DNA from: Allium sativum
Taxonomy: Eukaryota; Streptophyta; Magnoliopsida; Asparagales; Amaryllidaceae
Reading direction: 5' to 3'
Length of the DNA stretch: 64,000 bases
Assembly (NCBI GenBank): GCA_030737875.1
Contig: CM060915.1
Span: 359,163,863 to 359,227,862, forward strand
This document shows positions 35,637 through 46,759 of the stretch, piece after piece. A model generated the notes under the pieces. The model worked only from the letters and a program-made list of their open reading frames with translations. It was not told where the DNA came from and made no database searches. Both the position numbers and the translations under genes were made by a program. The stretch's first letter is position 1, and each line of letters starts with the position of its first letter.

Positions 35637-37079
35637 TTACCGAGGCGGATCATGAGCCTCACAACCCTTTGCACAAAAACCAAGAATGGCTCCAAAACAG
35701 GACAACCATTCCATGCCCAAAACCAACCCATATCCCCTGAAACCGAGAATATAAACACTGCACAAGAACTCTACACTCAGTATAGAGATCCTCAAATCCC
35801 CACATATCATAGACAAATGGGCGGAACCCCCAATAGGATTTGAGACACAAACGGGATCCTCTACCAAGCTAGTACTAAGGTGCAAACTATCAACAAGATC
35901 AGATGAGATAAAACTATGCGATGCACCAGAATCAAACAAAGTATGAACTGGAAAACCAGAAATATATACAAGACTTCCAACAGAAACACTACCTCGATCG
36001 GGAACCGGAGCGGTAGCGAGAGCATGAACCTGCCCTCCTGCGGGTCCAGCACGCTGAGTCTGACCCTGGCCTTGCCCCTGTTTCTTCGGGCAATCCTTGC
36101 TGAAATGTCCAGTCTTCCCACATAAAAAGCATTCACCGTTATTCCTTTTCCTCTTCCTACAATCTTTGACAAGATGCCCAACTGAACCACAATAATGGCA
36201 CTTCCCCTTGTTCTTGCCCTTGTTATTGTTGTTCCCCTTGTTGTTGCTTTGATTCCCATGACTGCTTTGACCACCTTGATTGCCTTTACCCTGAGAATCA
36301 GTTTTCTTTGGCTGAGTATCACTCGACTTGACCTCTTTCTTTACATCACCCTGAAGTAGAGCCATATCGACCAAACTCTCGAAAGTAGCTCCATGCGGAA
36401 TATGTGACATCGCCAAGCCCTGCAGCGGCTCATTCAACCCTCTAGCGAATCGAAGAGCCTTCTTCTCAGGAGTGTTTACCATATCTAAACCAAAACGGGC
36501 CAGCTGATTAAACCTGATCACATACTCCTTGACCGTCATATCACCTTGCCTTAATGCAATGAACTTCTCCATCTGTAAATTCGCCTCAGCAGCAGATAAA
36601 AATTTGGCCACAAATCTAGTCCTCAAATCGGCCCAAGTCTCGACGGGCCTTGTCCCATTGGTGACCTCCCACCAATAGGCTGCTTCGTCCTTCAAAAGCC
36701 ACACTGTCAATAATATCTTACTCTCGTCATCAATCCTAAAGATAGCAAACAAGTCCTCCGTGTCCTTCAACCAATTCCTAGCTTCAACAAAAGATTCCGT
36801 GCCTAGGAAATTCTTGCCTCCCATTGCCTTGAAGTCTTTACAAACCTTTGTGAACTCAACCTGAGGATGCTGAGGGGGAGGAGGAGGAAGAGGAGCCTCA
36901 GCAACTGGAGGGGGAGGAACGGGAACCACCGGAGGAGGGACATTAGGGAGGGGATTCTCAACTACAGGAGGAGGAGTGGGAGTAGGGTTTGCGGGGCCAG
37001 CTGCCGCCCTAGCTTCTAGAAGTCTCCTATACCAGAGTGGTACGTTTACTCCATCCGGGATGGCAAGATTCTCAGCCAT
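35637..37079 (-). CDS. gag: Element D Gag with protease start (480 aa)
   Basis: An uninterrupted 480-residue frame beginning 180 bp after the primer site. Order: Pro-rich segment (about 32-72), retrotransposon Gag domain (about 75-240, with AAYWWE at 134-139 and FVAKFL at 156-161), basic Gln/Asn/Gly linker (about 250-292), two canonical zinc knuckles (Cys294-Cys307 and Cys317-Cys330), then the protease active site LFDSGASHS (Asp383). After about residue 460 the sequence leaves the protease pattern, and a frameshift gives an abnormal end. Gag would assemble the particle and package RNA. It is the only complete retrotransposon protein domain set in the window. With Pol destroyed, movement would need enzymes from a relative. 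Survival of this frame may reflect selection or simply youth. Confidence 0.93.
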   Translation of the reverse strand: MAENLAIPDGVNVPLWYRRLLEARAAAGPANPTPTPPPVVENPLPNVPPPVVPVPPPPVAEAPLPPPPPQHPQVEFTKVCKDFKAMGGKNFLGTESFVEARNWLKDTEDLFAIFRIDDESKILLTVWLLKDEAAYWWEVTNGTRPVETWADLRTRFVAKFLSAAEANLQMEKFIALRQGDMTVKEYVIRFNQLARFGLDMVNTPEKKALRFARGLNEPLQGLAMSHIPHGATFESLVDMALLQGDVKKEVKSSDTQPKKTDSQGKGNQGGQSSHGNQSNNKGNNNNKGKNKGKCHYCGSVGHLVKDCRKRKRNNGECFLCGKTGHFSKDCPKKQGQGQGQTQRAGPAGGQVHALATAPVPDRGSVSVGSLVYISGFPVHTLFDSGASHSFISSDLVDSLHLSTSLVEDPVCVSNPIGGSAHLSMICGDLRISILSVEFLCSVYILGFRGYGLVLGMEWLSCFGAILGFCAKGCEAHDPPR

Positions 37080-37259
37080 ACTGAAACGAAAGATAAGCTA
37101 AGATTAGGTCAAGGGAACGAAGGATAACGCTAATGGCTTTTTGGGGATTAGCCTTTAGAATAAACTAGACTTTTCTTTGGAAAATACTTTATACTTGGTT
37201 TTGAAAATAGTTTTCAAAAAGTTTTCTAAAACCTTTTTGTTCCTTCTCGTAAACCATAT

Positions 37260-37271
37260 GCTCTGATACCA
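37260..37271 (-). promoter_or_regulatory. Element D: primer binding site
   Basis: Minus-strand TGGTATCAGAGC, two bases after the 5' LTR; the initiator tRNA-Met type. Confidence 0.94.
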
Positions 37272-37273
37272 AA

Positions 37274-40200
37274 TGTAACACCCCACCTTCGCCAGGGTGA
37301 CTCTTGCAAGCACTCTGACTTTGGTAGGGCGTTTGAATCAGGTAAACATGCATAATGATATATCAAGGCAGAACAAGAACATATATATATATGTAACCAG
37401 AGTAAATAACATGGATAAAACAGCGGAAGATTTTCAAACCATTTCAAATCAAGTTTTAGTACAACATCATGTCAATTTTCCAAATAAAATAAGTCTAGTA
37501 CATAAACAACATCATCTGAAAACTGAAAAGAAAAACATAAGTAGCTATCCCCAAAGCAGAAAAACCATAGCGAGCTCAAGTCCAAAGCATACATGAGCTA
37601 TCCAAGAAAGCAGGTAAGATCCAGCTAAGCTCCTATATTCCCTCCCTGAGAACCTGGGGGGGGGGGGGGGAAACGGAAGAAAAGAGGCGAAAGGAAACAG
37701 GTCAGTCAAAAAGACTGAGTAAGCCTTACTACAATCAATGTAAACTGATAAAGTTAACTGACATGAGCAGCAAGTATGAATATAAGGATAACATCATGAC
37801 GATTAACTATCGAGGTAGATAAAGGTGTCATCGCATAATCAAGATTAAGGTTTTGCACCACGGGTGTACTAGCAAACTAACATGACTTGGATATACAAAT
37901 ATTGATCCCACGGCCCAAGCTTTGGCCCAATAACATGAAGTGACCCTCTTACTAGGTCCAATAACATGAAGTGACCCTCTTACTAGGTCCAATAACATGA
38001 AGTGACCCTACCACGAGGTCCAATAACATGAAGTGACCCTACCACGAGGTCCAATAACATGAAGTGACCCTACCACGAGGTCCAACCCAATGGTCTAATC
38101 GATCGGCTCCCTAAGCCTAACTCGTCACGTGTTGGTGTCAATACGGCTCAAACATGAATGTAGTCGAACTGTGCCGGGTCCACCCGTCGGGTGTATCAAG
38201 CCCTAGGGTGTCAACCCCTGGACACCATAAACATGAGTGCACAGTCTCGGTCTACCGGTACCCGTGCTTGTTTTCTCCGGCTACGGACTATGTGCACGAC
38301 CAGAGTCCGCCCAGAACTACACCGGCGTACCACGGCCGTCGCTTTTTGGCCCCTTATCTCCAGTTCAGTAATCGTGCCCCCACCCTAGCCTAGTCCCTAG
38401 GGCCATGATGATACAAACTAGGGATTACTGAAGGAGCGGACCCCCATTGCTAGGATTTTTCTAGTGGGTTAAGTATGGTTTAACCCCTTCACTAATCATG
38501 GATTAACTTGGTTAAGTGTAACGATGAGTTCACGACTTAACCCCTATTAATCTACCGAGCCCAAATTGGTTAAGTATTAAATGGTCCATGACTTAACCCT
38601 AATCATGAGGCATTAATTAATTAATGCGCCTTAACCTCTCACATTAGACTTTGTTGTGGTTACTAGTTAAGCCGGGCGGGTCCGGGTAGCTTTACACCAC
38701 AACTTAGTCTAACCTCGGGTCCAAGGTACAACATGACCAACTTCTCACATTGGGTCCTATTGTTTGTAGCAACTAGTTAGGCCGGTCGGTTCCGGGTAGG
38801 TTTACGCTACAATCTCAACCCAACCTCGAGTTGGTCACACTTATCTTTTCTAAGTGTCATGTCCATCATGTTTCCAAAACATATTACAAGTTTTCAAGCA
38901 ATTGGGTAGACCTAACTTAATAGGTAAATTCCCAATGGGTAGACCTAACTTAATAGGTAAATTCCCAAGCTCATATTTTTATGTCTTTTAAGTTTACCCA
39001 AACCCCAAACGCAATCCCATCGCTTACATATCGCAATAACGCATAAAGGATAGAAAGAGGGAACTTGGCATAATCATGACATAAAAATGTTAAAGCCACA
39101 AGTTCAACATGGTGGCATATGAAACGTTCATGTGTTCACACACTTGCATATTACATTTTTAGGCCCAAAAAGCATGCATAACATGATAACATGAACCATA
39201 TGACCATCCCAAACTTGCATAACATACTTGCATAAACAAACTTGCATAACATATGTCAACTTACATATCATACTTGCATAAATAAACTTGCATAACATAT
39301 GTCAACTTACATATCATACTTGCATAAACAAACTTGCATAACATATGTTAACTTACATATCATACTTGCATAAGCAAACTTGCATAACATATGTCAACTT
39401 GCATATCATACTTGCATAAATAAACTTGCATAACATATGTCAACTTACATATCATACTTGCATAAATAAACTTGCATAACATATGATAACTTGCAAACCA
39501 AACTTACATAACAAAACTTGCATAACATATGATAACTTGCAAACCAAACTTGCATAACAAAACTTGCATAACATATGATAACTTGCAAACCAAACTTGCA
39601 TAACAAAACTTGCATAACATATGATAACTTGCAAACCAAACTTGCATAACAAAACTTGCATAACATATGATAACTTGCAAACCAAACTTGCATAACAAAA
39701 CTTGCATAACATATGATAACTTGCAAACCAAACTTGCATAACAAAACTTGCATAACATATGATAACTTGCAAACCAAACTTGCATAACAAAACTTGCATA
39801 ACATATGATAACTTGCAAACCAAACTTGCATAACAAAACTTGCATAACATATGATAACTTGCAAACCAAACTTGCATAACAAAACTTGCATATTTACACA
39901 TGATAACTTGCATAACTCATCATAATAAACTTGCATAACATGCATTTAACTTTAGAGTCTAAGTATGAAAGGAATAGGGCTTACAATGCTTATGCGAACT
40001 CAAATGAGTATAGCAAATGTAATTAAACCCTTATGCAACCAAAAACCCCAAAGATGCAAGCAAACTTGATCAAAACTCTTCTTTTATGATGCCAATAGAG
40101 AAACAAGACTTTAATGCAAGCTAAAGAGGATCATACAAGCCTAAATACACTTGTATGCATGGAAATCTCTTAGGAATTTGATTTAGGAATTGTATGAAGA

Positions 40201-40739
40201 GAGTGGAGGCCATGAGAGGTTTGATTTTGACATAGTTTAGTTGCTATAATGAATAATGAGTGATTTAGGGTAGGTTAGGGTCTTATTTATAGAAGATTAG
40301 AGTGTTTTTAGCCCTAGGATTAACCCTAGATTCAATTAGGTCCATCAGATCCCGGAACTCTCTAGAAACAAGCCACAAGACCCAACCCTAATCAGAAATG
40401 GTGCACCAGGCTAAACAGCCGAGCACCCCCTGTTGACAGGGCTGTCGACACCCTAGGGACCCTGTCGACATGCGGGTCCTGGCGGGATTTTTCCCGCCTT
40501 GGCCCAGCTGGCCTAATTCTTTGAATTTGAATCTGATTTTAAACCTTGAATTTTCTGAAAACTTTGACGGGCCATATCTGGGCCATACGGACTCCGTTTT
40601 TCGAAAACTCGGACTCTATTTCGCGTATTTTTCCGAGACGAACGCAATGGCAAAGCCCGTTTCCCTCGATTCAGATTTTTGAATTAAATTCTGCCTCGAT
40701 TTATGTTATAACAGGTTATTGAAAATACGGGTTGTTACA
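37274..40739 (-). repeat. Element D: 5' LTR (right copy, 3466 bp)
   Basis: Nearly identical to 30209-33692. Differences seen include a shorter TA run (about 37381), a longer G tract (about 37656), one fewer 12-bp GTCGAC unit (40437-40470) and about six base changes. The minisatellite lies at 39465-39900 and the TATA box at 40283-40292. Confidence 0.94.
37703..37717 (-). promoter_or_regulatory. Conserved LTR hairpin, right LTR of D
   Basis: Minus-strand CAGTC-TTTTT-GACTG, 429 bp from the LTR 3' end. Confidence 0.8.
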
Positions 40740-40744
40740 GTACA

Positions 40745-40945
40745 TATCGGGTTGGTGGGTAATATTAGTAAATATAGGCCCACAAAACTTAACTATTAAA
40801 TAAACATGCTTGAATCGATGGGAGGGTTAAGTACATCTCGTGTAGGTGGGTAATATTAGTACATATAGGCCCACAAAACTTAACCGTTTATTAAAAATGC
40901 TTGAATCGATGGGAGGGTTAAGTACATATCGGGTTGGTGGGTAAT
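40745..40945 (+). repeat. Solo LTR, segment 2 of 4
   Basis: Continues the long GGTTAAGT units interrupted at 30208 (two more copies of the unit with GGGTTGGTGGGTAATATTAG). Its end, gtaat at 40941-40945, is the left target duplication of element E. Confidence 0.88.
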
Positions 40946-41429
40946 TGTGACAGCCCGCCCCGCACCAGCTGGCATTTCCTCCGAAAGTGCGTTGTACACA
41001 TGCCCGACTAGCACGGAACGGTCGCCAAAGAAAGGAAAGAAGAGAATGAACTAATCGAAAACCTGTAGAATGTCTCATAGCGCATGGAACAAAATATAAT
41101 AATAACATAATCTTGACATAAAACAGGCGAGACAGTGCATAAGCTGAAAACTAAACCAACATAGCAGCGGAAATCCAAATACAGCTTATGATCCAACATC
41201 ATTATTACAACTTTAAACTGGTTCTAAAGAAAAAGAAAGCTAAAGTAGAAGATGCACTACTAATGCACAAGCAGTGATCTTCAACAACACAGGGAGAATA
41301 TCTATATGTATCATACGTGGAAGCCTCCTGCTCGTCTCCGGATCAGTTACTCATGCATACCATCTAACCTGTCTCTAGTCTGCTCGTGTGAGCACCCAGA
41401 GTAATAAGAAGAGACATAAAACTCTGGGT

Positions 41430-41443
41430 TAGACAAAAGTCTG
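41430..41443 (-). promoter_or_regulatory. Conserved LTR hairpin, left LTR of E
   Basis: Minus strand CAGAC-TTTT-GTCTA: the central pair is A:T where other elements have T:A. The outer pair is lost here by one transition but intact in the right LTR. Confidence 0.75.
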
Positions 41444-42029
41444 GTATGAGTGATAAGCAGCAAAACAGAACAATAATAGGTATACTAAACCATACCTGAA
41501 CCTGTACCTGCAACCAAAGAGTTAGCACTACATACCGTACAATACTCTAAGGTGCCACAAAACAAATGGTGTAAAGATATGGGGGTGGAGTTTGTATGTC
41601 GTAGTGAAGGCAAACAAGTCAAGCATAGCAACAATCCTCACATCTCTCACTTAGTGCGTAAAGCATACGAAATCCATTTCCCTAGCCACCACATCTTTGG
41701 GGTCATGACGGCAACTCCGTACAACTATTCCTATGACCAACTTTGCTCTTTTGGGGCTATGACGACAACTCTGTACAAGTATTACACTGTCCCCACTGCA
41801 CTGGTCCATAGTCAATAACCCAAATGGGCCAACCAGCCAAGCTCTGGTTCGTCTACATGCCCCCTTTTCTTCAACGGTGAACCAAAGTTATGGATATCGA
41901 TAACCTCTTTGCACACGTCCTGCAGCAAAGCCCAAGCATGAAGTGAACTCATTGGTTCCCATCTGGATCCTGAGCTCTAACTTCCATTTGGACTACCTTT
42001 GCATCTCGGGTTTTAGTCTTCTCATGTCC

Positions 42030-42300
42030 AAGCTCCTTGTCTTCCTCACGTTCGTGGTGTGCGGATCGTAGTCTTCCTCACGGTCATGGTGTGTGGATCG
42101 TAGTCTTCCTCGTGGTCGCTGTGTGCGGATCGTGCTCCTTCCTCACTGTCCAAGTGTGCGGATCATGCTCCATCCTCACAGTCATAGTGTACGGATCGTT
42201 CTCTTTCCTCACAGTCCAGGTGTGCGGATCGTGCTCCTTCCTCACGGTCTAGGTGTGCGGATCGTGCTCCTTCCTCACGGTCCAAGTGTGGGGGCGATCC
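42030..42300. repeat. 33-bp minisatellite in left LTR of E
   Basis: About eight copies of a 33-bp unit containing GTGTGCGGATCGTGCTCCTT. The right LTR array (about 49170-49535) is longer by roughly three units, which explains most of the 104-bp LTR length difference. Because 33 is a multiple of three, all plus-strand frames stay open and give repeated 11-residue peptides; I do not take these as genes. Confidence 0.88.
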
Positions 42301-43330
42301 GATCCGGTCCATATTCCCGTAACTCTTCCAACGAGCTATTTACGCCATACGACGGCGTTTTCGACCAATTTAACTTTTCTAAACAATCATAAAACATTTC
42401 AAATAGTCATAGAAACATGTATAATCGTTCACAAACACCAAAATAACAATATGATATGTTAAAACGGATCAAACATAGCCAAAACCCCATATTTTCCCTT
42501 AAGCATGTTTAAGCAAAATTAACCATAGGATTAACAAAACTTAACCAAATCAACCTAAATTTCTAACAGAGGTATAAAACAATATTTTAGAATTTATAAA
42601 TATTTTTCCAGATTTTTAACATGAATAAATTCGCTGATTAACGCTGATCCCCTTAATTAACCGCAATCAGTGTCAAAACAATGCTAATCACTCACCTTTG
42701 CCACAAATAAAACTCAGATATGAAATGAATCTCTGTTTGGCACGAATACAGATATCTAACAGCAGCTCTAACCTTGCTTTGGTGCTATCTCTCCTTAATT
42801 TGATGTTGCTAAGCCTAATCTTCAATTAGAAAGTGGTTTAGAGGTGTTTTAGATGTTGGAGGCCATGGCTAGACTTGAAGGAACAAAAAGTGGCGGCTGA
42901 AAATGACAAAAAGGATGTTCTCTAAACCATAACAGCCCTTAAATACTCCAAATCCCGAAATCCCCCAATGGGTCTAGCTGTTAACCACCCAATTAAGCCC
43001 GGTTAAGCTGTTTTTAACCCTCTAAACCTTAATTCAGCCATATCTCCCAAACTATAAGTCCGTTAGGCGAATGTGACCACTTTACGGAAAGGTAAACCAT
43101 CAAACGAATCTAATGGAAGTGGTTTCAGATCAAAATTCTTTTCCAATCAAATGTTATGGAAGAAACAAGACCAACTAGGGGTAAAATGGTCATTTAAAAA
43201 TCGACAAATATCATGAACACGGGAAATGATCCCACTAGTCGTTTCCTAAGAGTACACGACCATACGACTTCACACGAAGAAGAAATAAATATTCTACGAT
43301 CTTCCGCTGCGTAGAATGCGGGTCGTTACA

Positions 43331-43375
43331 TTCTCCCCCCCCCCTCCCCCCTTTAAGAAATTTCGTCCCCGAAAT
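43331..43375 (-). promoter_or_regulatory. Element E: polypurine tract with inverted-repeat motif
   Basis: On the minus strand, AAAGGGGGGAGGGGGGGGGG-type purines end at the 3' LTR. They are preceded by AATTTCGGGGACGAAATT (about 43357-43376), the same dyad as in the other elements. Confidence 0.85.
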
Positions 43376-43494
43376 TCCTTAACCAAGAAACAAACAAAGG
43401 ATCCCGCATGCCTACCAGCCATATACAACAATCAATCATGCAAAATAAACAAACCTATCCTAGCATGCGGAAAGACTAAATTGAAACTGAAATC

Positions 43495-44243
43495 TTACCA
43501 GGCGAAGAGTTCTTGATACGTCATCCTAATGCTCTCCTTTGTCTCCCAAGTACAGTCATTCTCATTCTCGCCCCACTGGACTTTGACTAGATTCACCGCT
43601 TTCCTTCGAAGTTGCTTCGTATCGTTCCTAACAATACGCATAGGCTTGCGGTTCCCAACCGCCTCGGGTTCAACCTCGATATCATCCAACTGATCAGGTG
43701 GAATAGTCACATTTGGGTCGTGTACGCACTTCCTTAACTGGGAAACATGAAATACGCTGTGAACTCCTGTTATCTTCTCTGGTAATTTAACTTTATATGC
43801 CAAATTCCCAATTTTCTCAAGAGCTGGGAATGGACCAACAAATCTTGGTGTTAACTTGCCTCTTCTGCCAAATCGTATCACGCTCTTCAACGGAGAAATC
43901 TTGATAAACACCAAGTCGCCAATGGAGAAATTTAATTCTCTTCTCCTCCTATCAGCATAACTCTTCTGCCTATCTTGGGCAGCCTTCATTCTCTGTTGGT
44001 AATCTTAATCTTACCTGAAGTTTCTCTTATCACATCGGGTCCAAGTACAAACTTCTCACCAGGTTCAACCCAACATGACAGTGAGTTGCACGGTCTTCCA
44101 TACAAAGCTTCAAACAGAGCCATACCGATACTGGATTGATAACTATTATTATATGCAAACTCTACTAGATGCAAATGGTCATACCATGATCCACCAAAAT
44201 CTAATACACAATCTCTCAAGAGGTCTTCTAATATACGATTCAC
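43495..44243 (-). pseudogene. Element E pol: integrase C-terminus and chromodomain-like end
   Basis: Two frames meet near 43990. The upstream part (44243-43986) has EFAYNNSYQSSIGMALFEAL, the end of the integrase core. The downstream part (43989-43495, 164 residues) has LTPRFVGPFPALEKIGNLAY, VFHVSQLRKC and the chromodomain-like LVKVQWGENENDCTWE. One frameshift separates them. Confidence 0.9.
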
Positions 44244-44351
44244 CCTCTCTGTTTGACCATCGGTTTAAGGATAATACGCGATACTGAGATGTAGTTCTGA
44301 TCCTAACGCCTCTTGTAAGCTCTTCAAAAATCCACTAGTGAACAACGGATC

Positions 44352-45731
44352 TCAGTCACTCACAATGCCTTTGGGTATTCCATGAAATCTCACTACCCAC
44401 TTTACATATGGTTCAGCTAACTTAGCTGCTGTCCTATTTGACTTGACGGGTATAAACCTTGAACTCTTAGTCAATCGGTCCACAATCACCCAAATCCTAT
44501 CATGGCCCGATCTAGTCCTTGGTAACCCATCAATGAAATCCATTGACACTTGTTCCCATTTCCATTCTATAATTTCTAATGGTTGCAACAAACCACTAGG
44601 CTTCTTTTGCTCAGCTTTAACTATCTGACAATTCATGCATTTGGATATAAATTTTCCAACGTCTCTTTTCATCCCTTCCCAGTAGTATGTCTGCTTCATG
44701 TCTCGATACATCTTGTTACCACCGGGATGTATAGTCAATTTTGAGTGATGACATCCTCTAAGCACTTCATCTCTCAATCCATTGACATTGGGTACAACTA
44801 GTCTTCCATTCTTTCTAAGCCATCCATCTCGATCAAGCCCATACTTGTTCATCTCTCCGTCGATTCCCATCTCTAACTTTGAGATGATTTCCAATAGGTT
44901 AGGATCATTCCTCTGACTGGAACCAATCCGCTCCATCAAAGTGGGTCTGATCGTCAAACTTGCTAACATTTCTGGATCCAATTCGCACTTTGGTCTGAAA
45001 TCATACCCAGCGATGTACTCCAGTTGCTTCCATTCTAGAAACATAGCCCCTGGACTGGCATGTCTTCTACTCAATGCATCAGCTACCGCATTGCCCTTTC
45101 CTGGTGTGTATGCGATATCGAAATCATAGGAAGCTAAGAATTCTAACCATCTTTGCTGTCGGAGATTTAGATCCTTTTGAGAGAAAAGATACTTTAACGA
45201 TTTATGATCGGTAAACAACTCGAATATTTCTCCTAAGAGATGATGTCTCCATATCTTCAACGCGAATACGATTGCAGCCAATTCCAAGTCATGGGTAGGG
45301 TATCCTTTCTCATGCTGTTTCAGTTGCCGACTTGCATAAGCTACAACCCTACCTCCTTGCATCAATACAGCACCTAGTCCGGCACCATATGCATCCGTAT
45401 ATACCATCATCTCTTCATTTCCCTTAGGAATGACTAACACTGGTGCACATGTCAATTTTTCCTTTAGGCTCTTGAATGCATTCTCGCACCTTTCGTCCCA
45501 GACGAAGGCTTGATTCTTCTTGGTCAACTGAGTCAATGGTGTTGCTATCTTGGAGAAGTCTTGGATAAACTTACGATAATATCCAGCTAATCCCAAGAAA
45601 CTTCTTATGTCCGTTGCATTCTTGGGCATAGACCAATCTTGTACCGTAGCCACCTTCGCAGGGTCCACGGCAATACAATTCTCTAAAACAAATGGCCCAA
45701 GAATCTCACTTCCCTCCTCCAGAAGTGACAC
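44352..45731 (-). pseudogene. Element E pol: RNase H and integrase N-terminal half
   Basis: A 459-residue open stretch. From about residue 12 it carries the RT connection (FLGLAGYYRKFIQDFS), RNase H ([16 protein letters not shown] to LFTDHKSLKYLF) and SYDFDIAYTPGKGNAVADAL. It continues with the HHCC domain (CHHSKLTIHPG ... CMNCQIVK) and the first catalytic Asp (QVSMDFIDGLP). It ends at a TGA directly after IVSD, where relatives have Arg. A second stop, in the YYP-TDGQTE region near 44266, breaks the segment holding the catalytic Glu. The first Met is not a real start. Confidence 0.92.
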
Positions 45732-46758
45732 TTAGAGAATTTTGCTTTCAACTGGTGTTTTCTCAACACCTCCATCACTATCCTCAAGTGTTCCTTGTGT
45801 TCTTCCTCTGTCCTTGAATAGACCAAAATATCATCCACGAACACAATGACAAACTTATTCAACTGATCTCTGAATACCCTATTCATAAGATCCACAAAGT
45901 ATGCTGGGGCATTGGTCAGCCCAAATGGCATGACCAACCACACATAAAATCCAGACGGCGTCCGAAATGCCGTTTTAGCCATACTCTCAGCTTCCACTCT
46001 AAGCTGATGAAAACCTGTCGCGAGATCCAATTGAGAGAATACTCTCGCGTCATTCAACTGATCAAACAAATCATCTATCTGCGATAGAGGATACTAGGAT
46101 ACTTGTTCTTCCTCGTCACTTTATTCAACTCGTGGTAGTCTACACACAAACAAAGGGAACCATCTGCCTTGGTAGCAAATACAAATGGTGCTCCCCATTC
46201 AGAAACACTCCTTGTGATAAATCCCTTCTTCAAAAGATCGCTGACTTGCACCCCGAGCTCTCGCTGCTCCCTTGGTGCCATACGACGAAGTGGCATCACT
46301 ATAGGTCTGGCATCTTTCACTTAATCAATACGGAACTCAATCTCTCGGTGTGGTGGAAGCCCGGTCACTTCCTCGAAGACGTCCGGATACTGGCCAACCA
46401 CGGGCAAACCTGACAACTCACCTTGCGGGATGTCGAGGGAATTTAGAAAACTAGCCATTACCCTATCACTAGGTAGACCACCAAACACTACCCTCCGCCC
46501 ATCATCCGCTCTTGTTGTCACCAAAAATCCATCACACTCTACCACTACCCCGTATCTTTGGAGCCAATCAACTCCCAAAATAATGCCAAACCCAGTAAAG
46601 CCCAAAACAAAGCAACCACAAACAAACATGCATCCATGACTCGATAAGACCACATTACGACAAATCATGCTAAGGTTAGTTGAACCACCAATCGAGTTCG
46701 TCACTACTAAAGGTCTATCGACAATCTCGGGCTCCAATCCCAACCTATCTACCAGGTC
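45683..46758 (-). pseudogene. Element E pol: protease and reverse transcriptase
   Basis: Protease and RT lie in pieces: 46743-46321 (protease C-terminal half with TNSIGGSTNLSMIC and ILGVDWLQRYG, into the RT linker), a TAA at 46321, 46320-46075 in the same frame (RT fingers, [37 protein letters not shown]), a frameshift near 46070-46085, then 46069-45683 ([27 protein letters not shown], catalytic FVDDIL). The protease active site FDTG is just upstream, where a further shift joins Gag. The RT active-site Asp pair is intact. Confidence 0.92.
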
Positions 46759-46759
46759 A

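Larger units (their letters stand above)
30209..40739 (-). mobile_element. Element D: recent Gag-only Ty3/gypsy element
   Basis: Complete on the minus strand with LTRs 37274-40739 (5') and 30209-33692 (3') and a perfect target duplication gtaca (30204-30208 and 40740-40744). The LTRs differ by 18 bp in length. Three sites account for this exactly: a TA run, a G run and one 12-bp GTCGAC unit. By eye they differ by only about six substitutions. The interior keeps a full Gag with a protease start, but only scraps of RT; RNase H and the integrase core are missing. It is the same family as element A. It resembles the non-autonomous Gag-only elements called TR-GAG. Confidence 0.92.
40946..43330 (-). 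repeat. Element E: 3' LTR (left copy, 2385 bp)
   Basis: Minus strand TGTAACGACCCGC (43330) to GGGCTGTCACA (40946). Includes the hairpin (41430-41443), the CCGCTG block (41164-41173), a 33-bp minisatellite (about 42030-42300), and a TATA-like TATTTAAG (about 42937-42949). The 5' LTR has lost that TATA-like sequence (near 50175). Confidence 0.92.

Noticed and set aside
42037..42392. Open frames with repeated 11-residue peptides (also 49255-49700)
   Set aside because: Produced by a 33-bp minisatellite in LTR E; every plus-strand frame is open, which points to repeat structure and not coding.
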